Shown here one piece after another: positions 25,391-34,716 of a stretch of 64,000 nucleotides of DNA; the stretch's first letter is position 1, and each line of letters opens with the position of its first letter. The DNA is from Variovorax ginsengisoli (GTDB lineage Bacteria; Pseudomonadota; Gammaproteobacteria; Burkholderiales; Burkholderiaceae_C), in the NCBI RefSeq assembly GCF_030486595.1, contig NZ_JAUJZH010000030.1, positions 31,068 through 95,067 of the forward strand. The letters run 5' to 3'. Under the pieces are notes generated by a model, which did not search any database, was not told the origin of the DNA, and worked only from the letters and a program-made list of their open reading frames with translations. Made by a program: the position numbers and the translations under genes.

Positions 25391-26115
25391 TTCACTTCGC
25401 GAACGTCCACAAGAACTACGGCAGCCTGCGGGTGCTCAACAATATCAACCTGGTGTTGAATCGCGGCGAGGTCGTGGTGATCTGCGGGCCTTCGGGCTCC
25501 GGCAAGTCGACCCTGCTGCGCACGATCAACCGGCTCGAGAAGATCGACGGGGGCGTGATCACGGTCGACGGCGTGTCGCTGCCGACCCGGGAGCGGGACA
25601 TCAACCGGTATCGGCAGGGCGTCGGCTTCGTGTTCCAGAGCTTCAACCTCTTCCCGCACCTGACCGCGCTCGACAACATCACGCTGGCGCTGCGCCATCT
25701 GCTCGGCCAGTCGGACGCGGAAGCCCGCGCCTGCGGCATCCGGCTGCTGGCCCGCGTGGGCCTGCAGGACAAGGCCCACGTCCGCCCCGACCATCTGTCG
25801 GGGGGCCAGCAGCAGCGCGTGGCGATCGCGCGCGCGCTGGCGATGAAGCCGCCGTTGATCCTCTTCGACGAGCCCACCAGCGCGCTCGATCCCGGGATGG
25901 TCGGCGAGGTGCTGGCCGTGATGCGCGAACTGGCCGGCGACGGCATGACGATGGTCTGCGTGACCCACGAGATGGGATTCGCGCGCGAGGTGGCGGACCG
26001 CGTCATCTTCATGGCCGACGGCGCGATCGGCGAGGACGCCCCGCCGGAGCAGTTCTTCACCCGCCCGAGCAATCCGCGTCTGCAGACCTTCCTTGCCGAT
26101 GTGCGCCGTGCCTGA
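25387..26115 (+). CDS. Amino-acid ABC transporter, ATP-binding protein
   Basis: A 242-residue ATPase of the GlnQ/HisP type. Walker A is GPSGSGKST (residues 34-42), the Q-loop lies in VFQSFNLFPHLTALDNI, the signature is LSGGQQQR, and Walker B is LILFDEPTSALDP followed by the H-loop VTHEMGFA. The ATG at 25387 overlaps the permease stop by four bases. It completes the importer that starts at 23066; whether the importer works depends on the frameshift in permease 1. Confidence 0.94.
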   Translation: MIHFANVHKNYGSLRVLNNINLVLNRGEVVVICGPSGSGKSTLLRTINRLEKIDGGVITVDGVSLPTRERDINRYRQGVGFVFQSFNLFPHLTALDNITLALRHLLGQSDAEARACGIRLLARVGLQDKAHVRPDHLSGGQQQRVAIARALAMKPPLILFDEPTSALDPGMVGEVLAVMRELAGDGMTMVCVTHEMGFAREVADRVIFMADGAIGEDAPPEQFFTRPSNPRLQTFLADVRRA

Positions 26116-26151
26116 AGGCGCCGGCATTTCCCTCCATTGAAAAAAGGCCCC

Positions 26152-27336
26152 ATGCCGCTTCATCTCGACACCCGCCTCGCCCATTGCGGCCGACCCGCCA
26201 TGAACGGCGACAGCGGGCCGGTCAACGTGCCCGTGGTTCGAACCAGCACCGTGCGCTTCGACAGCATCGAAGCCATGCATGCCCAGGTCCGGAAGCGCGC
26301 CGGCGGCCTGCCCATCAGCACCTATGGCCGGCAGGGGACGCAAACCCATCGCGCGCTGGAGGAGGCGATGTGCGAACTGGAAGGCGGATCGCGGGCCTTC
26401 CTGACGCCGTCCGGGCTGGCGGCGATTTCGCTGACGCTGCTGGCGTTGACGGCGCCGGGCGACCACGTGCTGGCCATCGACAGCGTCTACCAGCCGGTTC
26501 GCAAGCTCGATGCCGGCCATCTGGCGCGCAACGGGGTGCGGGTCGACTACTTCGATCCCCTGACCGAGCGCATCGAAGACCGGCTGCGGCCCGAGACGCG
26601 CGTGGTCTACGTCGAGACGCCCGGCTCGCTGCTGTTCGAGATGTACGACCTGGTTCCGATCGTGGCCGCCTGCAGGGAGCGCGGCATCAGCGTGGTGGCG
26701 GACAACACCTGGGCCTCGGGCTACCTGTTCAATCCGTTGGCGCTCGGGGCCGACATCTCGCTGATCGCGGGGACCAAGTACGTGTCGGGCCATTCCGACC
26801 TGATGCTGGGCGTGATCGTCACGCGCGATGCGGCCCATGCCTCCCGGCTCGCCACGACCTACGAGGCGCTGGGCCTCGCCGTGAGCCCGGACGACGTCTA
26901 TCTCGCGCTGCGCGGACTGCGCACGATGGCGGTGCGGATGCAGCAGCATGCGCACAACGCGCTGGCCGTGGCGCGCTGGCTGGCGCAGCATCCGGGCGTC
27001 GACCGGGTCTACTACCCGGCCCTGGAGAGCGATCCCGGCCATGCGCTGTGGCGGCGCGACTTCCGGGGTGCCAACGGCTTGCTGTCGGTCGGCTTTCGCG
27101 GACTCGCCGAAACCCAGCTGTTCGCGATCGCCGATGCATTGGCATTGTTCGACATCGGCGCCTCGTGGGGCGGCTACGAAAGCCTGGTGCTGCCGGCGAC
27201 CGCCGACAAGCTGGCGGCGCATCGCGGCTGGCACGGCACGGCAGGCGTGCTGAGGCTGCATATCGGGCTCGAGAACACGGCCGACCTGATCGCCGACCTG
27301 GCCCAGGCGATCGCGGGCGCGCAGGCAGCGCGCTGA
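26152..27336 (+). CDS. metC: PLP-dependent cystathionine beta-lyase-type enzyme (Cys/Met metabolism)
   Basis: A 394-residue enzyme of the Cys/Met PLP family. The PLP lysine is about K209 in LIAGTKYVSGHSD; STYGRQGTQTHRALEEAM and VVADNTWASGYLFNPLALGA are also typical, and the GGYESLVLP near the C-terminus fits cystathionine beta-lyases. The ATG at 26152 follows AAAAAGG. The family cleaves C-S bonds, releasing a thiol, pyruvate and ammonia. As the last gene of the sulfur operon it probably acts on the amino acid brought in by the ABC importer. Cysteine-S-conjugate lyase is an equally good name. Confidence 0.85.
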   Translation: MPLHLDTRLAHCGRPAMNGDSGPVNVPVVRTSTVRFDSIEAMHAQVRKRAGGLPISTYGRQGTQTHRALEEAMCELEGGSRAFLTPSGLAAISLTLLALTAPGDHVLAIDSVYQPVRKLDAGHLARNGVRVDYFDPLTERIEDRLRPETRVVYVETPGSLLFEMYDLVPIVAACRERGISVVADNTWASGYLFNPLALGADISLIAGTKYVSGHSDLMLGVIVTRDAAHASRLATTYEALGLAVSPDDVYLALRGLRTMAVRMQQHAHNALAVARWLAQHPGVDRVYYPALESDPGHALWRRDFRGANGLLSVGFRGLAETQLFAIADALALFDIGASWGGYESLVLPATADKLAAHRGWHGTAGVLRLHIGLENTADLIADLAQAIAGAQAAR

Positions 27337-27358
27337 CGCAGCCCGCGCGCCCGCCGCA

Positions 27359-27565
27359 TCAAGGCGCCCAGTGGGTGCCGAACGGGTTCGACGCGCCGAT
27401 CGCCGGGAAGTCCACGAAGGCCTGGCTGCAGTCGAGGACCAGCGTCGGATCCTTGGTGTGCGATGACGCGCCGCTGACCACGATGTCGTTCGCGGTCGAC
27501 GCGACGATCGGCAGGTTCACGTCGCTGAGCGTCAGGCTGGCATCCGATGCGATCCCCTTGCTGAA
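27359..27565 (-). pseudogene. Unidentified C-terminal fragment downstream of the FGE-like gene
   Basis: The reverse strand reads FSKGIASDASLTLSDVNLPI to a stop after SNPFGTHWAP, 68 codons with the look of a real protein C-terminus. It follows the TAG stop of the FGE-like gene directly and in the same frame. No family is recognised. It is probably the tail of a lost gene, left when neighbouring DNA was rearranged. Stop-codon readthrough is possible but has no support. Confidence 0.4.
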
Positions 27566-28723
27566 CTAATCGGTCATCGCACTGCCCCGGTTGCAGACGA
27601 AGCTAGCTTCAAGCCAACTCCACGAGTAGCAATCGAGCCCTCCGGTTGCCGGCCTTGCTGAATTGAACGGATCAGAGCCCCGTCGCGCGCTGGGCCGGTA
27701 GGACTGGCAGTAGTCCTCGTTGCAAAGGAACGATCCGCCTCGAATCACCTTCTTGGGGGCGTACGGCGGCACGCCCGGGTCAGCCGGATCGAATGAGTCG
27801 GCCGGCCCCAAGGGATTGGCCAGCGTGCCACCATTGGCCAGCTTGGCCTGTGACCGAAAAAAGTCGGCGCGGTACCAGTCGGCCACCCATTGCCACGCAT
27901 TGCCCGTCATGTCGGACAGGCCGTAGCCGTTGCTGGGAAACGAGCCGGCGGGCGTCGTATCTGCCGCGCCACCCGTGCTGGGTTTGATGACGGGAAACGC
28001 TTGCTGATTGACGTCCCAGAAATTGGCCTGCGGCTTGCCATCCTTTTCGAGCTGGTCGCCCCAGGCGTATGTGGCCTGATTCAAGCCGCCGCGCGCGCCG
28101 TATTCCCACTGCGCCTCGGTGGGCAGCCGTTTGCCTGCCCACTTGGCATAGGCGACGGCGTCTTCGTGGCTGACCTGAACCACCGGATGGTCTCCCTTGT
28201 CACCGATGGTGCTTTGTGGGCCATGCGGGTGGCGCCAGTCGGCACCCGCGACATAGGCCCACCACTGCGAGTAATCGTCGAGCCGGACCTGGTTGGCTGT
28301 GCCGGTGAACACCATGGCGCCCGGAATCAGCAATGCATCGTCGGGACGCTGGACGCCCGGCGGGAGTTGCACGCGCAGCGTTTCCCATTGCGGCTTCTTC
28401 TCGGCCGTCGTGACGTAGCCCGTGGCCGCCACGAACTTGGCAAACTGGTCGTTGGTAACGTGGGTTACGTCCATCCAGAAGCCGGGCACACTGACCCAGT
28501 GCGTGGGTCGCTCGTTGGCTTGCGCCAGCTTGTGATCGCTGCCCATCAGAAACTTTCCGGCAGGCACCCACGCCATTCCGATCGGTGCATTGATGCCGTC
28601 GCTCAGGATCACGCGGTGCGCTTTCGCTGCCCCGAACTTCTTCACATAGAAGTACGCACCGCCGCCAGCAACTGCCACGCCGGCCGCCGCGGTGATGAGC
28701 GAGCGACGCTTGATCAAGGACAT
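27566..28723 (-). CDS. Formylglycine-generating-enzyme (sulfatase-modifying factor) homologue, altered C-terminus
   Basis: A 385-residue FGE-sulfatase domain protein with an N-terminal twin-arginine-like or membrane segment (IKRRSLITAAAGVAVAGGGA). Typical elements are MAWVPAGKFLMGSD, VTHVTNDQFAKFVAATGYVT, KRLPTEAQWEYGARGG and GNAWQWVADWY. The copper-binding cysteine pair is present (about C334 and C339 in GGSFLCNEDYCQSYRP). Family members end with an N-x-GFR segment; here the match stops at SDPFNSA and an unrelated tail of about 28 residues follows. The enzyme converts a sulfatase cysteine to formylglycine, and the sulfatase lies 31 bases upstream. Activity is uncertain because of the altered end. 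Confidence 0.83.
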   Translation of the reverse strand: MSLIKRRSLITAAAGVAVAGGGAYFYVKKFGAAKAHRVILSDGINAPIGMAWVPAGKFLMGSDHKLAQANERPTHWVSVPGFWMDVTHVTNDQFAKFVAATGYVTTAEKKPQWETLRVQLPPGVQRPDDALLIPGAMVFTGTANQVRLDDYSQWWAYVAGADWRHPHGPQSTIGDKGDHPVVQVSHEDAVAYAKWAGKRLPTEAQWEYGARGGLNQATYAWGDQLEKDGKPQANFWDVNQQAFPVIKPSTGGAADTTPAGSFPSNGYGLSDMTGNAWQWVADWYRADFFRSQAKLANGGTLANPLGPADSFDPADPGVPPYAPKKVIRGGSFLCNEDYCQSYRPSARRGSDPFNSARPATGGLDCYSWSWLEASFVCNRGSAMTD

Positions 28724-28754
28724 TTCCGGCGGTCCTGCAACTCGAATCGACACG

Positions 28755-30983
28755 TCAAAAGGTGGCGCTCGACGGCTTGCACTTGCCGGTGTTCTGCTGG
28801 ATCAATGCCAGGTCGGTGAAGTCCGTTTTGCCGTCGAAGTTGAAGTCGAACATGCTCGACAGACCCCACCCCCGGTTGATCCGAGTCCAAAGGCCGACGT
28901 CGGCGCCGTTCACCTCGCCGTCGATGTTGCCGTCACCGATGCAGGCAGGTTGCGATGCCAGGATGGTGTCCAACTGGGACGTGAGGCTGTTGTAGGCATT
29001 CAGCATCGGGATGGACCAAGTCGCTTTGGCTGGCAACAGGTCCAGGTCAGCCTTGTCGATCTTCGGAGTGGGAGCGCTTTGGTCCACCGCGTAGAACTCG
29101 TTTGCTGTCACCGGGCCTCCGGTGTCCGTGGTGGGATCATAGGTCTGGACCGTGTTGCGAACCAGCTTGTAGTTGTCGTTGCGCACGGCCATCGTGATCT
29201 CCGCCGCGATCGGCGTCAAAGCCACGTTGGCCTTGTGCTCGGCTTGGTTCACTTCCCAGCAACTGCGGTAACCCACGTCGTTCGGGTGGCCGGTGGAGAT
29301 GACGGATGCATCGGTGTAGCCCGGTCCCCACCAGACGCCTGCGTTGTCTTCACACGGCCCCTTGTCGAACACGCTTTGCGTGCAGATCGACGCCACCGTC
29401 TTGCCGCCGATCACGGTCTTGACGATGCAGGCGCCATTGCGCTGGCCATTGGCCTGGACGTTGTAGCCGCCCTGGGTGAAGTTCACGGAGCGAATACTTG
29501 CCTGGTCAGGGCGCGTCAGGTAGGGCATCAGCGGCGCGGCGTCGATGGTGCGGGGAACGGACGCCACGACGTCCAAGCCCGCAATCTCGCCGAACAGGCG
29601 GAAGACGTCGACCGTGTTGGTCATGTGTTCGACGTCGCGGTTGGGGCTGGCGACGACGTTGCCGGCGACGATCAAGGGCACCCACACACCAGTCTGGTAG
29701 GCGGTGGACTTGGCCCGACCGATGTCAAAGGGCTCCTTCACGGCGTTGGCGAACGAGCCGTTGTCGCCCACGATCACGATCACAGTGCTCTGGGCCTTGG
29801 GGTCGTAGGCCAGCGTTCCATCGGCGTTGCGAGTGGCGAGGCCGGTCTCCACCAGCAGTCGGCCGAACTCCGAATCCACCGCCTCCGTCATCTTGTTCGA
29901 GATCACGCGATGCGGCTCGAACACGTCACATTTCAAGCCGTCGCCGGGCGTGCCTTGCACCAAGCCGCCAGGGGCTTGCTGGTAGGGCGTGTGCGCCGCG
30001 CTGTAACTCACCGTGGCCATCCAGGGCTGCTTGCCGGAGCGGCTCTTGATCCAGTCAATGGCGCCTTGCGTCTCGATGGTGGTGCGATAGCCGCGGTTGC
30101 GCGGGTCGGAATTGGGTGGCGTCTGCACGCTGTTCGCATCGGCGATGACCAGCGGCGACACATAGTAGGCATTGGCTTTCGTGAAGTTGAGTCCAGCCGG
30201 CACGACGCTCTGGCAAGCGCTTGACGGCTTCAAGATGCCGCCTTCATTCATGCACTGCTTTCCTGGTGCGTCACCTCGCGCAGACAAGCCCGTGAGCGTG
30301 CTGCAGGAGTTGTCCGCGTGGTAGCAGGCACCCGTGTCGGCGCCGCCAGCAGCCGCGCCGGGGACGAAGCCGCAGGAATAGGTACCTTCTGGCGCGACGC
30401 CGCCGGCCGTGGTGTCGATCGACGCCGGGCCGCCGCGGATCCAGCCATAGAAGTAGTCCCAGCCCAGTTGGATCGGCGTGTTGTTGCCATCCTCGTTGTT
30501 GTCGGGTCCGGCCAGATGGAACTTGCCGAACATGGCGCTTTCGTAGTTGGCCTGCTTGAGCAACTTGGGCGTGGTCATCTCGCTGTTCGAGATCTGCGAA
30601 TTGGCCAGGTCGTAAGGTCCGAGCGCCGCATAGTTGTTGGTGCGAAGCGGGAATCGGCCCGCGAACATCGCAGCTCGTCCAGGCGAACATTCAGGCATGG
30701 ACCAGGTATTGCGGAACCGCACTCCGGCGCTGGCCACCGCAGTCATATTCGGCATGGCCGGTGGCGTGATTCCGCCGTATCCGAACGACTTCATCTGGTC
30801 GACCCCTACGTCGTCCATGATCACGAACAGGATGTTTGGTTTGGCCGATGCATTCGCGCCGGTGCCAGCGAATGGGGTGGATGCGCCTGAGCTACCGGAG
30901 CCGCCACAACTCGACATCGATGCCAGCAGCATGCCGCACAATGGTATGGCTATCGCGCCGCGCAGCTGGGTATTGGCTATCAA
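28755..30983 (-). CDS. Secreted Cys-type sulfatase with C-terminal dockerin-like domain
   Basis: A 742-residue exported sulfatase. The N-terminus (IAIPLCGMLLASMSSCGGSG) looks like a lipoprotein signal with a cysteine near residue 26. The alkaline-phosphatase-like fold starts at NILFVIMDDVG (D57, D58). The formylglycine site is C99 in MPECSPGRAAM (C-x-P-x-R), with GKFHLAG further on. Residues 681-742 carry two calcium-loop repeats, DGNIDGEVNGADVGLW and FDFNFDGKTDFTDLALI, like type I dockerin. The partner FGE homologue follows in the same operon. The substrate (a sulfate ester) is unknown. Dockerin-type tails are rare in Betaproteobacteria. Confidence 0.9.
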   Translation of the reverse strand: MIANTQLRGAIAIPLCGMLLASMSSCGGSGSSGASTPFAGTGANASAKPNILFVIMDDVGVDQMKSFGYGGITPPAMPNMTAVASAGVRFRNTWSMPECSPGRAAMFAGRFPLRTNNYAALGPYDLANSQISNSEMTTPKLLKQANYESAMFGKFHLAGPDNNEDGNNTPIQLGWDYFYGWIRGGPASIDTTAGGVAPEGTYSCGFVPGAAAGGADTGACYHADNSCSTLTGLSARGDAPGKQCMNEGGILKPSSACQSVVPAGLNFTKANAYYVSPLVIADANSVQTPPNSDPRNRGYRTTIETQGAIDWIKSRSGKQPWMATVSYSAAHTPYQQAPGGLVQGTPGDGLKCDVFEPHRVISNKMTEAVDSEFGRLLVETGLATRNADGTLAYDPKAQSTVIVIVGDNGSFANAVKEPFDIGRAKSTAYQTGVWVPLIVAGNVVASPNRDVEHMTNTVDVFRLFGEIAGLDVVASVPRTIDAAPLMPYLTRPDQASIRSVNFTQGGYNVQANGQRNGACIVKTVIGGKTVASICTQSVFDKGPCEDNAGVWWGPGYTDASVISTGHPNDVGYRSCWEVNQAEHKANVALTPIAAEITMAVRNDNYKLVRNTVQTYDPTTDTGGPVTANEFYAVDQSAPTPKIDKADLDLLPAKATWSIPMLNAYNSLTSQLDTILASQPACIGDGNIDGEVNGADVGLWTRINRGWGLSSMFDFNFDGKTDFTDLALIQQNTGKCKPSSATF

Positions 30984-31182
30984 GGTGAATACTTTCTATT
31001 GCATGGCCAAATTGGTAGCACGTGGCGCTTCGCCGCTCAATGGCTCGCGACAAAGAGAGGGTTGAGTCCCATTCTGTGGTGTGGGTCCACAACCCGCATG
31101 AGGCTGACACCTGTGGTAGCACTGGGGACAGCCGAGTAGGCGCCGTATCGCCCCACAGATTGCAAGGCCTCCCTCGGTCGCG

Positions 31183-31499
31183 TTACGCAGCGCCGAGTTC
31201 CATCGCCGCGTTCTCGCGCAGCGCTTCCTTGCTGGCCACGGCCTCGTCGAACGCCTTGCGCAGGCGCCGCACCTCGGCTTCTGCATCGCTGAGCAGGCGA
31301 GCGAATTCCTGCTGCTGCGTGTGCATCTGCGCCTCCATGGCCGTGGCAGCTTGGCGCGAGGACGCCAGGGCCTCATCGTCGCCACCCGGGCCTGCTCGAA
31401 GGATGCCTCGCGCTGGGTGAGCTCCGACTCCTTCCGGGCGAGCGCCTCGCGCTGCAGCTCGAGCTCGCGACGGGCCGCTTCGGTCTTCTGGACATGCAC
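31183..31499 (-). pseudogene. KfrA-like coiled-coil protein remnant
   Basis: The reverse strand reads HVQKTEAARRELELQREALA and KESELTQREASFEQARV, then after a frameshift near 31385 continues ALASSRQAATAMEAQMHTQQ and FARLLSDAEAEVRRLRKAFD to a stop at 31183. The heptad-rich coiled coil recalls KfrA-type plasmid replication-region proteins. The DNA-binding N-terminus is missing and the 5' edge abuts the prolyl oligopeptidase remnant. It hints at plasmid-derived DNA in this part of the window. Confidence 0.55.
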
Positions 31500-31527
31500 C
31501 TGGTCGGGTTCGCGGCGGGCGGCCGCT

Positions 31528-32845
31528 CGACATCGACAGCGATGCCACGCTCGGAGATCGGGTCGAGTGGGCGAGGTTCACGGGCATCTCCTGGGTCAGC
31601 GACGGCAGCGGTTTCTTCTACTCACTTTCCCGAGCCTGGAACAGAAGCGACTGCGGATGCACGCTTCACGGGGCATGCGGTGTACTTGCATGCGCTGGGT
31701 ACGTCGCAACGCGAGGACCGGCTTGTCCATTCGACCCCCGATCAGCCGTATCTGGTGCACGTGGCCGGCGTGACCGAGGACGGACGTTATGCAACCGTGT
31801 ATTCGTCTCCGGGTTCCGGAGGCAGCGCGCCGACCGTCATCGACTTGCAAAGTCCTGGGTGGCCAGCGCGCGCGCTCGTTCCGGGTGTCGACGATTTTTG
31901 GTCCATTGTCGGAAACATCGGCACCCGGTTCGTCCTCATTACGCAGCAGAACGCCGAGCGCGGCAAGATCGTGTCGATCGACTTCGGCAGCGCCGAATAC
32001 ACCTTCACGGATCTGATCCGAGAGAAGGAAGCAGTCCTCAACGACGCGACGCTGCTCGGAGGTCGGCTCATCGTCTCGTATCTCGTCGATGCGAAGACGC
32101 AGGTCGAGTACTACCGCCTCGACGCCACGGCCGATGGCGTGGTCGCGCTCCACGGCATCGGCAGCGCCGGAGGATTTCGCGGCCGGCCTCCGACAACGAA
32201 GCCTTCTTCGATCTCACGAGCTACGGCGCGCCGATCTACCGACTCGACCTCGGCTCTGGCGGCATGGCGATCTGGGCCCAACCGCGCACCGCCATCGACC
32301 TCGATCGTAGCGCGGTCGAGCGATGCTTCTACGCGTCGAAGGACGGCACCCAGGTGCCCATGTTCATCGTGCGCCGCAAGGACGTCACCGCACCTGCTGC
32401 AACCCTGCTGACCGCCTATGGAGACTTCGGCATCAGTTACGTGCTGGTATATTCTCCGGCGCAGTTGGCCTGGGTGGAGCAGGGCCGTGCGTTCGCAGTG
32501 GCCAACATCCGTGGCGGGGGCTAGTAGGGCGAGCAGTGGCACGATGCAGGACGCCTTTTCAACAAGCAGGACAGCATTGATGACTTCATCGCTGCCGGCG
32601 AGTACCTGAAAGCCGCGGGCATCACATCCGCCGGCGGTCTTGCGATCCAGGGCGAATTCAATGGTGGCCTTCTTGTCGCCGCGGTCGTCAACCAGCGACC
32701 TCAACCTCTTCGCCACCGCGCTGCCTGTGTCGGCGTCATGGACATGTTGCGCTTCGAACGGTTCACCGGCGGCACGTTGTGGGTCAGCGAGTTCGGCGAT
32801 GTCGCGACGGAGGCCAGCAGCTTATCAATGAGTTGGTTGAGCGCG
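31528..32845 (+). pseudogene. Prolyl oligopeptidase (S9A) remnant
   Basis: The forward strand holds the beta-propeller and part of the hydrolase domain of a prolyl oligopeptidase, starting at ATLGDRVEWARFTGISWVSD and running through VEYYRLDATADGVVALHGIG and VLVYSPAQLAWVEQGRAF. It is broken by frameshifts at about 31620 and 32190 and by two stop codons at 32522-32527, where family members read GGGEYGE. The nucleophile motif, normally GGSNGG, reads GEFNGG, so the catalytic serine is lost, and the sequence ends before the catalytic histidine. It is fully inactivated. Confidence 0.8.
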
Positions 32846-33527
32846 GACTCCACGAACGCACTTGAGATGCGTCGGCCCGCTTGGTAGCGCCTTCTATAGT
32901 TGGACAGCGAATCCGAGTCGTTGCGCAGATAGCCGAGCAGTCGACAGTGAGGTTTCGAATCCGACGGGCAGCCGGCTTGAGGCACAACGTCGACTTGCCC
33001 AAGACGTGCAGCATCGAAGCCACCGCCGGATGCGGTCGCACTCGCGGTGATGCTATGCGGACGGACGCAGATACGTCGCGTAGTAGCGCGTCAAACCCTC
33101 GAGGTCGGGCTTCGATGCCGCACAGGCCGCGGACAACCGGCCGCCGGTGCGGGCTTCCCCCCCGAGCGATGTCACCGAACTGCGCCACCAAAGGTGCCGT
33201 GGCTTGACGAATTCTCGGTTCGTCCAAGAATTGCGTTCATCGTGCGCAACCACGAACAAGTTCTCTCCAAGCGCGTCCATGGGGCCGAGGAACATCGTGG
33301 TATCAGCCTCGGCCGTGGATTCGCAGTAGCGAGGGTCCGCTTCTGATTGGACGATATGCCGTACTGACGGCTTGTCAGAAACGCGGCTGCCGCTGTGTTG
33401 AGATGGAACCGACTACCTGCCCGCAACGCTGGATTGACTTGAAGACAACCCGGCGGGAAAAAATGTCGCTTGCTGATAGCGCGGAACATGCTCAGGATCG
33501 CTTAACTCTAACCATCCACGAGCGCTG
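32846..33527. other. Intergenic region upstream of the CaiB gene
   Basis: No gene is recognised in this 680-base stretch. A reverse frame at 33053-33295 (MFLGPMDALGENLFVVAHDE) looks protein-like but cannot be assigned. The promoter of the CaiB-thiolase-dehydrogenase operon should lie in the last 150 bases. No clear -35/-10 pair or operator palindrome was found. Confidence 0.4.
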
Positions 33528-34703
33528 ATGATCTCAAATCTACAGACTGAATCTTCCGGCTCACTGGCCGGCTTGCGAATTGTTGACTTCACTCAAGTCG
33601 CCGCCGGGCCTACCTGCACCATGATGCTGGCAGACCGCGGTGCGGACGTTATCAAGATCGAAGGGCCGAACGGCGACTTGGGTCGCATGCTGGGCCCGCC
33701 GTGGGTTGGCGGCCACGGAACGGTGTTTCTCTCGCTGAACCGCAACAAACGCAGCGTGATGCTCGATTTAAAGCAGCCAGAACACTTGGCGCAGGCGCGC
33801 CAGTTGATCGAGACTGCTGACCTCGTCGTCGAGAGTTTCCGGCCGGGTGTGATGGAGCGGCTCGGGCTAGGCTACACCGAACTGTCGAAAAGGCAGGCCG
33901 GCCTCATCTACTGCAGCGTCTCAGCCTACGGGCAAAAGAGTCCCTTCAGGCTCAAGCCCGGCGTCGACGGCATCATCCAGGGGGCCTCGGGGTTGATGAG
34001 TGTCACCGGTGCCGCAGACGGCAGACCCGCCAAGATACAAGCGCCTATCGTCGACATGGTGACGGGCATGCTAGCGACGATCTCGGTGCTCGATGCCTTG
34101 AAGGTGCGGACGATGACTGGCCGAGGTGCTTGGCTCGACATCAGCATGTACGAGGCGGCCATCCAACTGCAGCAGACGGGCCTGGCTGGCTTTTTGGCCA
34201 ACGGAGAAACGCCCGTGCCCTGCGGCAGCGCCGCGCCCTATGCGGCGCCCAACGAGGCCTATCCGACGCAGGACGGCTGGCTGATGGTCGCGGCTTACCA
34301 GCCGAAGCGCTGGCAGGCCTTCTGCGGGCTGCTCGGCCTGGAAGCGCTCGCGGACGACGCACGGTTCGCGAGTTCGGACCTGCGGGTTCACCATCGCCCG
34401 GAGCTCTTTGAGTTCGTTGCGGGAAAGACCCGACAATGGCGCACGGAAGACTTGCTCGCGGCCTTCGAGCGCGAAGACATTATCTGTGGGCCGGTAGCAC
34501 GCTACGACGAGGTGGTAGCGTCGCTGCCGTTCAAGTACGCGGCGCTCACGTCGACTTTCTCCCATCCGGAAGCGGGCGAGATTAAAGTGATCAAGCCGCT
34601 GTCGAACGGGCTAGACGGCGCCTATCGTGCCGGGCCTATGCGGCCTGCGCCGCTGCTCGGCGAACACACGCTCGAGATCCTCGCTCCACTTCTGGTTCCC
34701 TGA
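33528..34703 (+). CDS. CaiB/BaiF family CoA-transferase (class III)
   Basis: A 391-residue class III CoA-transferase. GLRIVDFTQVAAGPTCTMML and RGADVIKIEGPNGD form the CoA-binding part, and D176 in QAPIVDMVTGM is the predicted catalytic aspartate that carries the CoA thioester intermediate. The C-terminal small domain includes EDIICGPVARYDEVV. The enzyme would move CoA from a donor such as succinyl-CoA to a carboxylic acid, activating it for beta-oxidation-like steps. It is the first gene of an operon with the thiolase and iron-type dehydrogenase. Confidence 0.93.
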   Translation: MISNLQTESSGSLAGLRIVDFTQVAAGPTCTMMLADRGADVIKIEGPNGDLGRMLGPPWVGGHGTVFLSLNRNKRSVMLDLKQPEHLAQARQLIETADLVVESFRPGVMERLGLGYTELSKRQAGLIYCSVSAYGQKSPFRLKPGVDGIIQGASGLMSVTGAADGRPAKIQAPIVDMVTGMLATISVLDALKVRTMTGRGAWLDISMYEAAIQLQQTGLAGFLANGETPVPCGSAAPYAAPNEAYPTQDGWLMVAAYQPKRWQAFCGLLGLEALADDARFASSDLRVHHRPELFEFVAGKTRQWRTEDLLAAFEREDIICGPVARYDEVVASLPFKYAALTSTFSHPEAGEIKVIKPLSNGLDGAYRAGPMRPAPLLGEHTLEILAPLLVP

Positions 34704-34716
34704 GAGGACGCAAGCC

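Noticed and set aside
25312..27569. Long antisense and shifted frames (about 650-750 codons) across the ABC ATPase and lyase genes
   Set aside because: They are low-complexity, arginine- or histidine-rich translations that overlap well-supported genes.
28692..30224. Forward open frame of 510 codons opposite the sulfatase
   Set aside because: The sulfatase on the reverse strand has full catalytic motifs; the forward frame is its shadow.
33053..33295. Reverse open frame MFLGPMDALGENLFVVAHDE
   Set aside because: It has no recognisable domain and no neighbours in the same direction; it may be decayed coding DNA.
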